Positions 12,494-23,706 of a DNA stretch of 64,000 nucleotides are shown piece by piece. Each line of letters begins with the position of its first letter. Positions within the stretch are counted from its first letter, which is position 1. The translations under genes and the position numbers were made by a program. The stretch covers positions 434,001 through 498,000 of the forward strand of contig JAJGOT010000051.1 in the NCBI GenBank assembly GCA_022457155.1. The letters run 5' to 3'. The DNA is from Cladopsammia gracilis (Eukaryota > Cnidaria > Anthozoa > Scleractinia > Dendrophylliidae). The notes beneath the pieces are model-generated. The model did not search any database. It had not been told where the DNA came from and saw only the letters and a list, made by a program, of their open reading frames with translations.

Positions 12494-15400
12494 TATTATT
12501 TAGACACAACCCTTCCTAACCCAATGCTTCCCTTGCGCATGCTCATTCATTGTCATTGGCCGACCGCTGCACAATGACGCGCGGCAAAATCATGGTGACG
12601 GGGATAGAGATTTACAATATATTACTGGCATTTTCTTATATTCTGTACGCAGGCGTAAGCAAGAGTATTCTGTCAGTAGAAATAATTATTACCAAACGTT
12701 ACCAGACAATAAATATTTGTTTCTCTGTTTGTTGAGTTTCATTGCGTATATACCCACTTTCATGGGTGCATGTTTATCACTACCATGGCTGTAAGCCCTG
12801 GCCAAAAGCGAACGCCAGTTTCCACTTGCGTGTACTTGCGATGGCTTACATTGACTTGCGATCACTCTGATCGAGATCAAAGTTATCCGCAAGTAGGCGC
12901 AAGATTTTTCACCGTTTGGCCATTAATTAAAGTCAAGCGACCAATTACAAGCACGACCGTTCGACCACCCAGCACAAGTGAATGCAACTTATCATTTTCA
13001 AACTCAAATTGCCTTGCGTACCGTTTGGCCAAAAACTGTCTGGTCCCCAGTTTGCGGGAAAGGGACGCAAAATCCATAAATGTGAATCCCTTTGGGGATT
13101 TTTAAAGGCCCAGTATCAACCATTCGGCTTTGCTGTCGTTTGTTTTTTTTTTTTTCAAATGACGAGCTCGCTCGTGATTGGCTCTATTGGGAATTTTCGA
13201 CTGCGTTAAATTCAATCGTCGAGGGGTGTGCCTTTAAACTGTTGCGTATTATAGAGTATCGTCACCGATGGATTCATTACATATTCATATTCACACGTCA
13301 CTGACATTGATAAATAGATCCTAGTTCATTATATTATGTCTAAATAAATTTATTCATAATGCTAGAGTAATGGATCTACACTCTTGGACAATTAAATGAA
13401 AAATTAAGACAACTCCTGCACCCATTTCAGTGATGGAAAATATGGCGCGTTTTGGTTTTCTCGCGAAGTCATCATTGATTCGGGGGAGGGGGAAGCTTCA
13501 TTTCTCGTTTTATGCCGCCCGAATTCTCATCTAGTCGTCCATCTAGTTGTCTTAAGCAAGATATTGTGCCCCCCCCCCCCCCACCCCACCCCCTGCCATT
13601 AAAGATTGGCCTTCGTCAGTTCTGCCAACACAGTCCTACGCCAGGTAAACTTTTATCGTCCAGGCTTTCTCTTTCCAGGTGTGATCCATGAGCTTGGTGA
13701 CGTCAAGCTGTCTCTGGTGTCGGTTACCTTCGCTGGTCACTTACCGATCGGAACCAGTCCAACGACACCCGCTGACACCAAGGACATCAAGCCTTCACCT
13801 CTTTATCTCGCTTTTAAAGACCTGAGCTCTCATTTAAGGTTCGGACATTCCATATTGGCGTTAGTATAATCAGACTATTCACATCCCTGCCTTTCTGAGG
13901 TAGGACGGTAGGGATAAGTAGGTAGACTCTCATCTCCTGTGAAGCCAAATTGCAACTTTACCGATCAGCTGTGCTTTCTCAGTTCACGTATTGCCACACT
14001 GTTTGACATGTCTACAAATCGACGGACGGACGCAAGCTTAAAAGAGTACAAAAGCGTGGAATCAGAGCTATTTTTAACTCAAAGAATTACGCTTACGAGG
14101 CGCTTTTTAGCCGTGCGGGGCTATCTACAAACTGTTGAGACACTTTCATTTTGAGGTACGTTTTTTTTGTACCATGGGCAAATAGAACCCCGCTCTCCCC
14201 ACCTCATGTAATCGACATTGAATAGAAGAGGGAGAGGGAGGTGAAGTTTTAAATTTATATTCATAGTAGAAGTAAGAAAATAAGTGCAAAAGGTCGTCAT
14301 TTCAAAGTGTCTTAACCGGCTATTTTTGACAACGATTCAGTGTTGTCTTACAAATAGACGATTTCAGGATATCGCGAATCTTATTGATACTGTGAACGGC
14401 TACATGCCTAACTACATAACGGAACTCTTCCTTCCGCGATCCTGACAAAGGTTATACGAAAAGCTGAATTCGATCTGCCTTTCAACACAACGCTTTCAAC
14501 AAACACTTATATATTACCAAGGGAGAAATATACCTGAATGTCATTTTCCCGCTACTTGAGATTGGTTTTATAGTATTTTCTCGTTAACGTTTCAAGCAAT
14601 CCAGAAATGCCATCATGGGTTTGAGATGACTGTTATGTAATGTTTTGGGAAATTCTTGGTAATATTTAGGAGTGTGTGTGAGTGAGACTGCGAAAGCGCT
14701 ATTTTCAAAATAACAGTTCGACTTTCCTATATCTCGTGAGGCGCTAACCTGGATTCCTCAAGGCGAAAGAAAAAGAGGGCGCCTCCGAAACAGCTCGAGG
14801 CGCGACAGAGAGGCTGAGTTGAGGTAGATGGGATGCATCTGGACACTGAGAGTACAAGAACAGCCCAAGTTCAAGTTCGTAGGCGAGGTGTTGTTGATGG
14901 CCTATGCTCCACTTGCAGCCTGAGCGATGGGCGCACCGAAAATCCTCTTTGAGCCCCGCGGGGGCTTATTTATTTTAAGCGCGTTTTAAGAAACGTTATT
15001 ATAATTTAGCGAAACGGTAGCTGTTTCTGTTTTAATTATGGTAAATTAAATAGGTTCACACAAGTGAAAAAAAGTTTCAAATAACTTCCACAATGCGTCA
15101 GTATTAAAACAGGAAGTAGATCAGTTGCACTCTAGTCTGTTTCTTACATTTTTGTAATAAAACGGCAAACTAAATTGGTCGTGAAGGAAAAGAGAGGAGT
15201 GGGGTGGGGGGAAGGGAGTTTGATAAATTTCTTTCTCAAATAAGCGGGCGTTATTAGAGAGGGCGCTTATTTGAGACACGTATCAGAACAGATAGTGTGT
15301 AGCACAGTTCTAGTGGAAAACGGAGGGGAAACCGGGAAATTCGTCAGCGGCCTTCGCAACATTCAATTGCTTAATAACCTTGCTTATCCCATATAATTTA

Positions 15401-18400
15401 ACGCTCGAACAGGCTACACGAGAAAATACTTCAAATCTGCTCGCTTTTCATTTTATAGGGGCCGGATTATTCCCAACAAACGTTCATATGACTTGAAATA
15501 CGTATTTTTTCCTATTAGCTATGATTTTCGATGCTGGTAATTAAAAAAAAAACATTGAATGTCAAGTTGTCCCCTTTATATATTGAAACTATATTATTTG
15601 CCAAATCTCACAGTGTACAATGGAAATAACGCCTCTGATTTACTCACCCTTTAATTTTCAACAGAAAAAATGTATTCAGCGTTAAGGCGAAAAAACAATA
15701 AAACTAAAATGAGGAAAAAGTACGGCAAAGATGATGTTAAAACTTCGTTACCAGTTTATGCCCAGCGGTCCTTTGAAAATGAAAAATCATGTACTATTTT
15801 TGTTTGTTTTTATGCTTGTCGGGGCAATTTAGTTTCAAATAAGGTAAAACGCTCGATTTTCAAGGTTTCGTTTTTCACAATATACCAATATATCATGTCT
15901 GCTTTCTGATTAGTGATAGCTTAGTCATAATAGACCGGAAAATCGGAAACCCAAATGAAGGCTTGTAATGAACTTAGACTTTCAGATAAGGCAATAGCAA
16001 CTCAAATACAGGGGAACAAAGACATGCAGCTTCCGTAAGATGACGGGGCATTCATGTTTAGAACCAGTCACCTTTGATAATTTGCCCAGAATGAAGTCTC
16101 GTGCTATGATCTATCAACATGACAACTCGTTGTCTAGTTGGCGTTTAATTAAAAGGCTGTGGGTGAAAAAAGGAATTGACAAAGCTAACATTGACAGTAG
16201 AATGAAAAGACAAAGGTGGAAGTTACTGAGATTAATACGAACGATTTCTAAACATCGATTACATTGTTCCTAACGCGCTGAATATCTCTGGCTTGTGCGT
16301 TTTCGGTGGGTAAATTTATTTAAGTTTTATCTTGAGCTAACAAACGTTTTGCTCTCACAACACGGTAAGAAATTATTGTTTTTCAATGACTGATGAAGAA
16401 ACCTTTTGTTTACTTTTACGGACGTCATCCGACAACATCAGTTGTTGGTGTATTTCTATGCAGAAATTTAGATCCGAGGGAAAGATTTGACTCTACCCCA
16501 AGACGATTAATCCACTTTGTTCTCTACAGAATCTGGCACTTACTCAATTTGGCAGCGTCGGAAGAGATTTGGTCTTGCTAATATTTTAACATGAATGGTA
16601 AAAAGGATCGCCGCTGATTCTTCACAAAACTTCACGAATTAGAGCGTTCTCGATTCGTTAGCTTTTTGGAGCTTTCATTACAAATTCCTTTCTTCTAGAT
16701 GCTTTGTTTTCATTTGGGTTTTGTCGAAACTTTTGTTGATTAAAATTCTGACGCGTCGTCATCACTCATTGTCTATATTGGAGACAGGTGGTGTGGTGAA
16801 CACAGGTTTCCACAAACCCCCGGGGCAACAACATCTCAAGATATCAGCAAACAGTTCGGGGTTTCTAAGCCCTCTTGGATAAATTTTGCACCTTCTTTGT
16901 TCTCACTCAGGAAGAAACATCAGTGGCATCGATCAGCGTGTTGGTAGACCTTTCTTTATGGCGCAGAAATGACATTGCAGTTGCTGCATAAGGGAGTTGT
17001 TTTGAAACTGGTAGGTGAAAACATCAATTTTATGTACAGTTAGTGTTGAACTCTTTTAAAGTTGAACAACATGATTACTCTATTTTTTTTCTTCGTTTCA
17101 GTTTTTTTCCTTCTTTCTCGGCAAGTTTGGTCTCTTTTCTGAAGGTAACTTTTAGATTAGTTTTTTACAGTTTGTCAAACTATTCCATTCGAATCAGAGC
17201 ATTTTTTGTTTATAGCTTTTGCGCAATAATAAATTCGGCAAAATTTCATTAGGCGCCAAAATACAGGTTATTCGTGTACAAGGATCAAAAAAATGTTTTA
17301 TGAACTTTTGCGTGAACGAAGATATAACATAATTGCGAAATTGTATTACGCCGACGGTATGGGTCGGACTAGAGAAAAAGAGAAGAAAAGTTTGAATATT
17401 GCTGCATTCATTCACTAAGATATGGGGCTTTAAACAAATATTAGCACAAGAGTTGAAAGATACGTAATTGCTCAGATTCATTGTTCCTTTTCTCTTGGAG
17501 AGTTAATCCTAAAAATCAGTCAAAACTCTTAAATTAATCGACAAGAAAATATTCATTGTACCTTCGATGAAAATTATGCCTCGCGGTGGTCGTTGGTTTC
17601 AAGGTGTTAAACCATTGAATTTGAACTGGATATCAAGGTTTGCCGCTTATTAGCGTAAATAAAAACGTTTAATTTAAGCTGAAAAGATTTTTCCGTACAG
17701 GTTAATCTGTTTACGAAGCCACTGTGTAGTGTAATGAGTGATCCACAGGAAAGATAGCTCAGAAAAAAAATTCCTTCCCCGTAAAAAGAGAATTTAAAAG
17801 TTAAGATACTATAAATAAATTCAATAAATTCATACACGTTTTCTTTTTTATTATTGTGGCCGAGAATGATTGTTTTTCTTTGAAATGTGGAGTAATTTGC
17901 AGCACGTCGCACGGGCACCTTGCTGCGAATTTTATATTCAGTTGTCTTGTCCAATAAAATTGCACTTAAAATAAATAGGAAACCACAGGAAGAATTCATC
18001 AGTGTCACCGATATGTTTCAATTTAGTGTTTGCATTTTGCTTTGTTGATCTGGAATTTGTTCCAAATTAAACGTCATGCTCTAATAGAGCACGTTTCTGT
18101 GGATAATTTAAGGGATTGACAAAATTATACGAGGAAGTTTCCTGAAATTTTTTAATGGACTTCTTATGAATTCGAAAGATCGTAAATAGTCAAATTGCAT
18201 GTTCTGGGAGTTTAACCGTTTTCACCGACGTAAAACGTGCTTTAAAAGCCTCAAAGAAACAAGTTTTAATAGTACGGGGAAGTAGTAACTATCGCTAGTC
18301 ATTTAAAATGATTATGTACCGAACTGGCGGTGAATATAGTTTTTCGCAGTCTCATCGGTTTCTTACACGCCAGAGAAGTTCGTACTATTCACTGGTTTTA

Positions 18401-21239
18401 AAAGGCCTTCGATACGTTAAAGGGATTATAGTTTTGTGTTTCTCTTTGCCTTTCAGTACAGTTTGGTATGTACGAAATATCTACGAAATATCTCCGTAAT
18501 ATCTAAATAATATAAATGATAATCACTTCAGTGTCTGTCAGAAGCAACTGGTATCTACCTCCCAGTAAATATCCAGTGTTACTTATCATCCCAGACAGTC
18601 CTTAGCTCGCGTAACAAGAATCGTTGATAAAGGGGTCGATAAATCAATTGCTTCATTTTACTATTTTCAAGAGGATAACTTCAGGCATGAGTTTGACAGC
18701 AAAAGTGGATATTATTATGGAAAAATTATTTTAATGCTTCCTAGTTTAGTATGGCGTAAAGTATATATTTGAAATGCATGTCACTGAGACATTTTAAAAG
18801 CACTCTTGCTTTTTCAGTGCGAAATATTGTTTAGAAGTTTCTTTTTGCAAGATTGATAGGACAGATAATTCGTACGGCAAAATATATTTTCACAACTAAA
18901 CGTGCTAGTTTAGACTGGTCGTTACACTTGATTTTTTCTATTTTGCACTTGTTCGTTTTAAACATTTATAAGCTAGAGAATTATTGCACACAAAGACGAC
19001 AAAACATTGCAGTTTATTTTGATATGTTGCCTACCAAATGATAATATTTTAAATCAAGTTAGTGAAAAGCTTTAAATGTTTTGACTTTCTCGTGCACGAA
19101 ACCACGAAAGTGATAAGCAAACTAAATCTTACTTAAAAGAAATAAGAATTTCAGAGTAAACCCACAGAGATCCACAGAGTGGTCCTTATATCTACTATTC
19201 TAATAAAATCATGCTTGATTAAAGAGATGGGCGAGAAACAATGATGTTCGGCGTCGACCGACGATTTTAATCACACAGACCTAGATCATAAGAGATAGTT
19301 TTGTCAAATTTTAGGTGAGAGAGAGGTACATCTTACGAGCACAAGTGCGACCTGTGTTTTTAGACGAACAACTTGTCACATCAAATTAGTCTCCAAAAAG
19401 CCGGCGCGTGGTTTATGATTGGTTTGCCGTAGTCAAGTTTTTTTAAGTTATTTTGACGTATTTTGTCATTTAAAGGAAGAATCATCGTAGACAGGTGCTA
19501 CAGACAATTCGTATGAACCATTTCACTAAGTCTGTGAATTTAATTATAAAGTGCGACTATTTAGTGAACGCTCTCCAGCAGTTTTTTCTTGTTATGCTGT
19601 TTTTATAAAATACAATTTGTATTTTTTTGGTTGAATTTTGAGGATGAGTTTTATTAGTAAAGAGATAATGATCCGCAATGACTAAATGCCACGTCTCGTA
19701 CATGCTTTTCTGCTAAGGATTTTCACAGGACAGGGGCTATTAATCAGGCCTAGCGAAAGATAAAATGACCTCAAATCTAGCGAACGATCGTTTTGATCGT
19801 TTAAAATTTCACATTGTCCCTATCATCTGCTCCTGGGTCTCTTAGGTGATAACAGCCTTATATGCGCCGTATATTGGGGAATACCACTCGATAAATTAAC
19901 GCATAATGTGTACCACATGATTTCGCGATGGAAAACGTCCGGCCGTTGAAACCCAGAAGTTGAAGGCCAAATCTGTTGATACACACATCATTGTTATATG
20001 AAAGTGTCTATAAAACTGATACAATATAATTCTCTATGAAAATTACACCCATAGATCTAACCTTCGCTTTTGAAATGTTTGTGAATTTCAAGCGATTCAA
20101 TTATACGGAATTATATTCACAGCATATAGATTAAATTCGCTTGCTTACCTTCGATATTTCAATAATTTCCACAGCCTAAACGCTGTAATTCAATTAGCAC
20201 CGTTCGTACATAATGCATTGGCGGACGATTGAGTCATAGATCAGTCATACTGAAAGATAATTTCATATAAGCTGATGTGGAGTCATTGGGATTAGCGAGA
20301 AGATGACGGACACACTGAACATCGATCAAACCATTTTAATGGTGCAGAACAAGCCACCTGAATTGTGGGATAAAACGCATGTACGACAAACCATTCAGTG
20401 GAATTATTTACGCGGATTAATACTTTCATTCGTCACTGAACGGAGCCTCAAGTCCTGTAATATAGTATGACTCGCAACGATGCACTGTTTTTTAGTAGTT
20501 TATATAATTTTAATCAAAATTTATCACTGCACGTTGCGTTTACCATGTCATAACCATATGCACCACCACTGCCTCTTTAACTAATTGGGCATTGTATAAA
20601 TGTTTAAAAGTTGACATTTGAGGCGACATCCCTTTGCCAAAATAAATAAAGGAATTGTGTATTGTGTGTGGTCTTTATATCACGAAAAAGCTACACTGCA
20701 CACCGAATGCAAATATGGCCACCAGGCAATTTTTTGTTTGGCCAAGTTTTCAGAGAAATTAATGATATCACATAAACAAGTGCTGCTAAGTGTATCATCT
20801 TGCAAAGTTTGAGTGTTTTTGGTTTAACGGTTATAAAGTTATGGCTCACTGAAATTTTAAGCATTTGTATGAGAAAAGACGTTCTATCCTGACTAGCCTC
20901 GCTTTCATGTTTTTCCCAAAATTTCATTGCCCGTAACTTCTCCTAAAATAAGAATATGGCCTTGAAAATGCCACAATGACTTATGGTCACTTATCTTGAC
21001 CTGATCTTTATCACTATTCAATTGTTTTTCTTTTCTTGAGGAACCAAAGAGAAGGGTTCTTTAATTTTGTGGGATTGATTCAATTTTTTGTTCCATGTTT
21101 GTGTTATTTTCGGTGATCCTTCCGCGTGATGCGTTGAGTAAAATGATTGAAGCGTCGACAGTTTATTTCAGCATTTTTGACAAGTCTCTAGTAAAACCGT
21201 CAAATTTGAAAAAGTAGTCAAGCGTGCATATGCATGGTA

Positions 21240-21249
21240 TAATAATAAT

Positions 21250-21299
<50 letters not shown>

Positions 21300-21304
21300 T
21301 AATA
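21240..21304. repeat. (AAT)n microsatellite
   Basis: About 20 near-perfect AAT units, with a few interruptions. On the minus strand it reads as an artificial poly-leucine/isoleucine ORF. Confidence 0.95.
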
Positions 21305-21860
21305 TGTTAGCATCTTCTTTGAGGTCAATTGCGAACACAGTGAATAACCAACGTAAAAAAATTGACATGACTTCAAACAGAGAAAAATTGCAAATGTCTA
21401 AAGAATACTACTTATAATTCGCATACGAGACTTGGGACTAAAGAAAAACAAATGTAAAGCGTGTGAGCATGTCTTGTACAATCTCGACAGATGAATATGG
21501 GGGCTATTCTTAGAGTCTGGATTTCAATTTAAAATATTGTTCTTATATCTGTATACCCGACAGATATTTTTCTTATTTGAGTACTGACAACTGACAAGGT
21601 TGAGTCATTCCGATATAATTATTTCCGAAAGTCATGATGGGAAATTAGTCTCTTACCTAAACTGAACTTGTAGTCATCGAAGAAACGTTTCCTGCGTCAG
21701 TTGATGGTGTTAAGTCCTAGTTATTGTTAGGAGCCTATTATGCCAAATGTATGTTTCAACCCCCAAACTCACTCCATTATTCTCTGATTTGTCTCCAAAA
21801 AGTGACAACGGTACAATGGCGTACAGTGAACTCTGTCTGAGCCGTACATTTTCAGGACCA

Positions 21861-22015
21861 GCCTGCATAACGGGCGTTATTGGGGGCGCTCAAGCGGTTT
21901 TGGGGCGAGAGACACGCACGAGACACGCACTTTTCCCTCCTCGTGCGAGTCTTGCGCTTCGCGCTCTCGCCCCAAAACCCACTTGAGCGGCCTCAATAAC
22001 GCCTGTTATGCAGGC
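21861..22015. mobile_element. fold-back MITE with about 50-bp terminal inverted repeats
   Basis: The left arm GCCTGCATAACGGGCGTTAT runs through CTCAAGCGG to TTTTGGGGCGAGA. The right arm is its near-perfect reverse complement, ending TGTTATGCAGGC. The loop is only about 55 bases. The 13-base TTTCAGGACCAGC occurs at both borders (21850-21862 and 22018-22030), consistent with a long target-site duplication of a Mutator-like element, though the exact boundary is ambiguous. Confidence 0.85.
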
Positions 22016-22159
22016 AATTTCAGGACCAGCTCTAGCTGTCCCGTTATAGAGGTGTCTGCCTTACAGGGATGTCCGTCTTTGGAAAGTTCTCGCCAACTGT
22101 TTATCCCGGAGGGGTTACTGAACAAAGTTTTGTACGGGGATGCTCCGTCCCGAGGTCCA

Positions 22160-22430
22160 AAACCCTTACCCTTTCATATACCGTTTTTGACAGGAAAGGC
22201 ACCCTTTTCATATACCTTTCATTGAATGGTACCCCTTTCATATAGCCTTTACGTGCGTCTGTTTGATATAGTTTGAAAGGTCCGTTTCCGTTTTCTAATA
22301 CTTTTATAATACCTTTTTTATACTTCAACTCGTGCTTTTCCTACCCTTTCCTATATTTCGTGAATCCCTACCCTTTCATATACTTCAACTCATGAAATCC
22401 TTACCTTTTTTTCATATACCTCAAGCCTAA
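22160..22430. repeat. cluster of CCCTTTCATATAC-like units
   Basis: At least five imperfect copies of an ACCCTTTCATATAC motif occur within about 270 bases, separated by unequal spacers. They form a short irregular tandem array with no coding signal. Confidence 0.6.
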
Positions 22431-22615
22431 AAAAGGTACCCCTTTCGGGCTGAGCATCCCCATATAGCCCATTATAGGGAGTACCACCCCGGGTTGTTTA
22501 TGCGCAACCTTACTGCGCACGCAATTCATGTCGCAACGCCATGTAACGTCATGCACGAGCGCGCGCAACGGAACAAATCTTGACACACAAAGGGCTGGTA
22601 GGCGTTGCGTTAATA

Positions 22616-22797
22616 GGCCATTTGCACGATGACGTCATATGACTACAACTACCAGAATCCTTCAGTTTTTTGTTTTGTAGTGCAAATTAGGGCTATTGTT
22701 ATTTAAACCGCACTGGGATTACAAAATTTAAATAAGAAAGGAAAAACGAAAAGAATTCTGGTAGTTGTAGTCAAATGACGCCATCGTGCAAATGTCC
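22616..22797. mobile_element. TA-flanked MITE, 182 bp
   Basis: The left end GGCCATTTGCACGATGACGT continues CATATGACTACAACTACCAGAAT. The right end is its inverted counterpart, finishing in GATGGC-like sequence and GTGCAAATGTCC. TA lies immediately outside both ends (22614-22615 and 22798-22799). Arms are about 45 bases; the inside is AT-rich and non-coding. Confidence 0.85.
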
Positions 22798-23382
22798 TAT
22801 TTTACTTGAATTTAACTCGCTTGGATGGTCGGTGACCCCTACTTTTTTGGATAGATAATTTTCTTTTCCAATTTTCGACAGATTGTGAAAAAATGAACAA
22901 AACATCAATGTAGGAAGTTTGAAATTTTCCCATTTTTCTACGCACGCGACGTCGAACCCTGCCAACTTGCGGCTGTCAGGTTTTGCAAATGCTGTCGTTT
23001 AAAGATGACATTTACTTTAAGGGAAATCTCCAGTTGAATGAATTTGCTTAATGGACCCACTCGTATAAATTTTGGCATAGAAAGTTGCATTTTAGATATT
23101 TATTTACAATATTGTCAGACTAACAGACATTGGGGCCATATCGAGTAAGGAAGACCGATTTTTTAAAAATTACGGTCGCCTTTCAGATATATTATCCCCG
23201 AAATCAAGTAGGTGACCCCCCCAATTAATTTTTCATATCTGACACGAATAACTCGTTACCTAACTGCAGCAAACGTTTTGTGAAAAAAAAACAATGTTAG
23301 AAGATTTTCGCGCGAACGTTGTTAAGAGAGTTTATTGTACTGATATGAAAGTTTTATACCATTTTTTTTTACTTTTTGTTAG

Positions 23383-23706
23383 CATGGGAAATTCCCGAAC
23401 TTGGTGTAATCCCAGAAAACAAAGTCGTTTGCCAAGGACATCGCCTCAGAATAGACTGCGCAAACGCAAGCATGGGTCTGACGATATACTCTGCACTCTA
23501 CGGACGAACAGAACCCGGTCACGTGATATGTCCATACAAAGCAGCTAAGAATGATCAAAATTACAACTGCGGCGAGGATGACGTCACTGAAAAACTTACA
23601 GCGATGTGTGCAAGGAAAAGAAGATGCAGAGTGAAAGTTCAAGGAACACTGTTTGGGAATCGTTGTCCCGATAGGCATTCGTATCTTAACTTGGTTTATG
23701 CCTGTG
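23383..23706 (+). CDS. lectin gene 1, SUEL domain exon
   Basis: Exactly 108 codons long with phase 1 at both ends, so the domain sits on one shufflable exon. The module starts around KVVCQGHRLRIDC and shows the family's YSALYGRTEPG block, ICPYK, a CxRKRRC segment, LFGNRC and the closing LNLVYACG. Eight cysteines line up with those of the paralogous exon at 42788-43138 and would give the usual disulphide-bonded fold. SUEL domains bind galactose or rhamnose; ligand specificity cannot be read here. Acceptor TTTTTGTTAG, donor G|GTAAGT. Confidence 0.93.

Larger units (their letters stand above)
10675..23382. other. intergenic stretch without a supportable gene
   Basis: About 12.7 kb between STK40 and the first recognised lectin exon. 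All ORFs are short and lack protein-like composition or recognisable motifs. The missing first exon(s) of lectin gene 1, expected to encode a signal peptide, may lie here but I could not place them. The stretch holds several MITEs, a tRNA-like insertion, an AAT microsatellite and a CCCTTTCATATAC-rich repeat cluster, all listed separately. Confidence 0.6.

Noticed and set aside
13606..13869. 87-codon GC-richer ORF between STK40 and lectin gene 1
   Set aside because: No recognisable motif, starts without ATG, no coherent splice partners.
17071..17154. Possible signal-peptide exon for lectin gene 1 (ATG followed by a Phe/Leu-rich stretch and GAAG|GTAACT)
   Set aside because: In the ATG frame a TGA occurs just before the donor, and other frames lack an ATG; the hydrophobic reading comes from a polypyrimidine tract.
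18308..18499. 63-codon ORF with hydrophobic end and GTATGT donor, considered as lectin gene 1 first exon
   Set aside because: The donor would be phase 2, while the SUEL exon needs phase 1; no other support.
21168..21368. Minus-strand poly-Leu ORF
   Set aside because: Translation of the AAT microsatellite.
23294..23382. MKVLYHFFLLFV-like hydrophobic reading just before the SUEL exon
   Set aside because: It is in a different frame from the lectin domain and overlaps the polypyrimidine tract of the acceptor.
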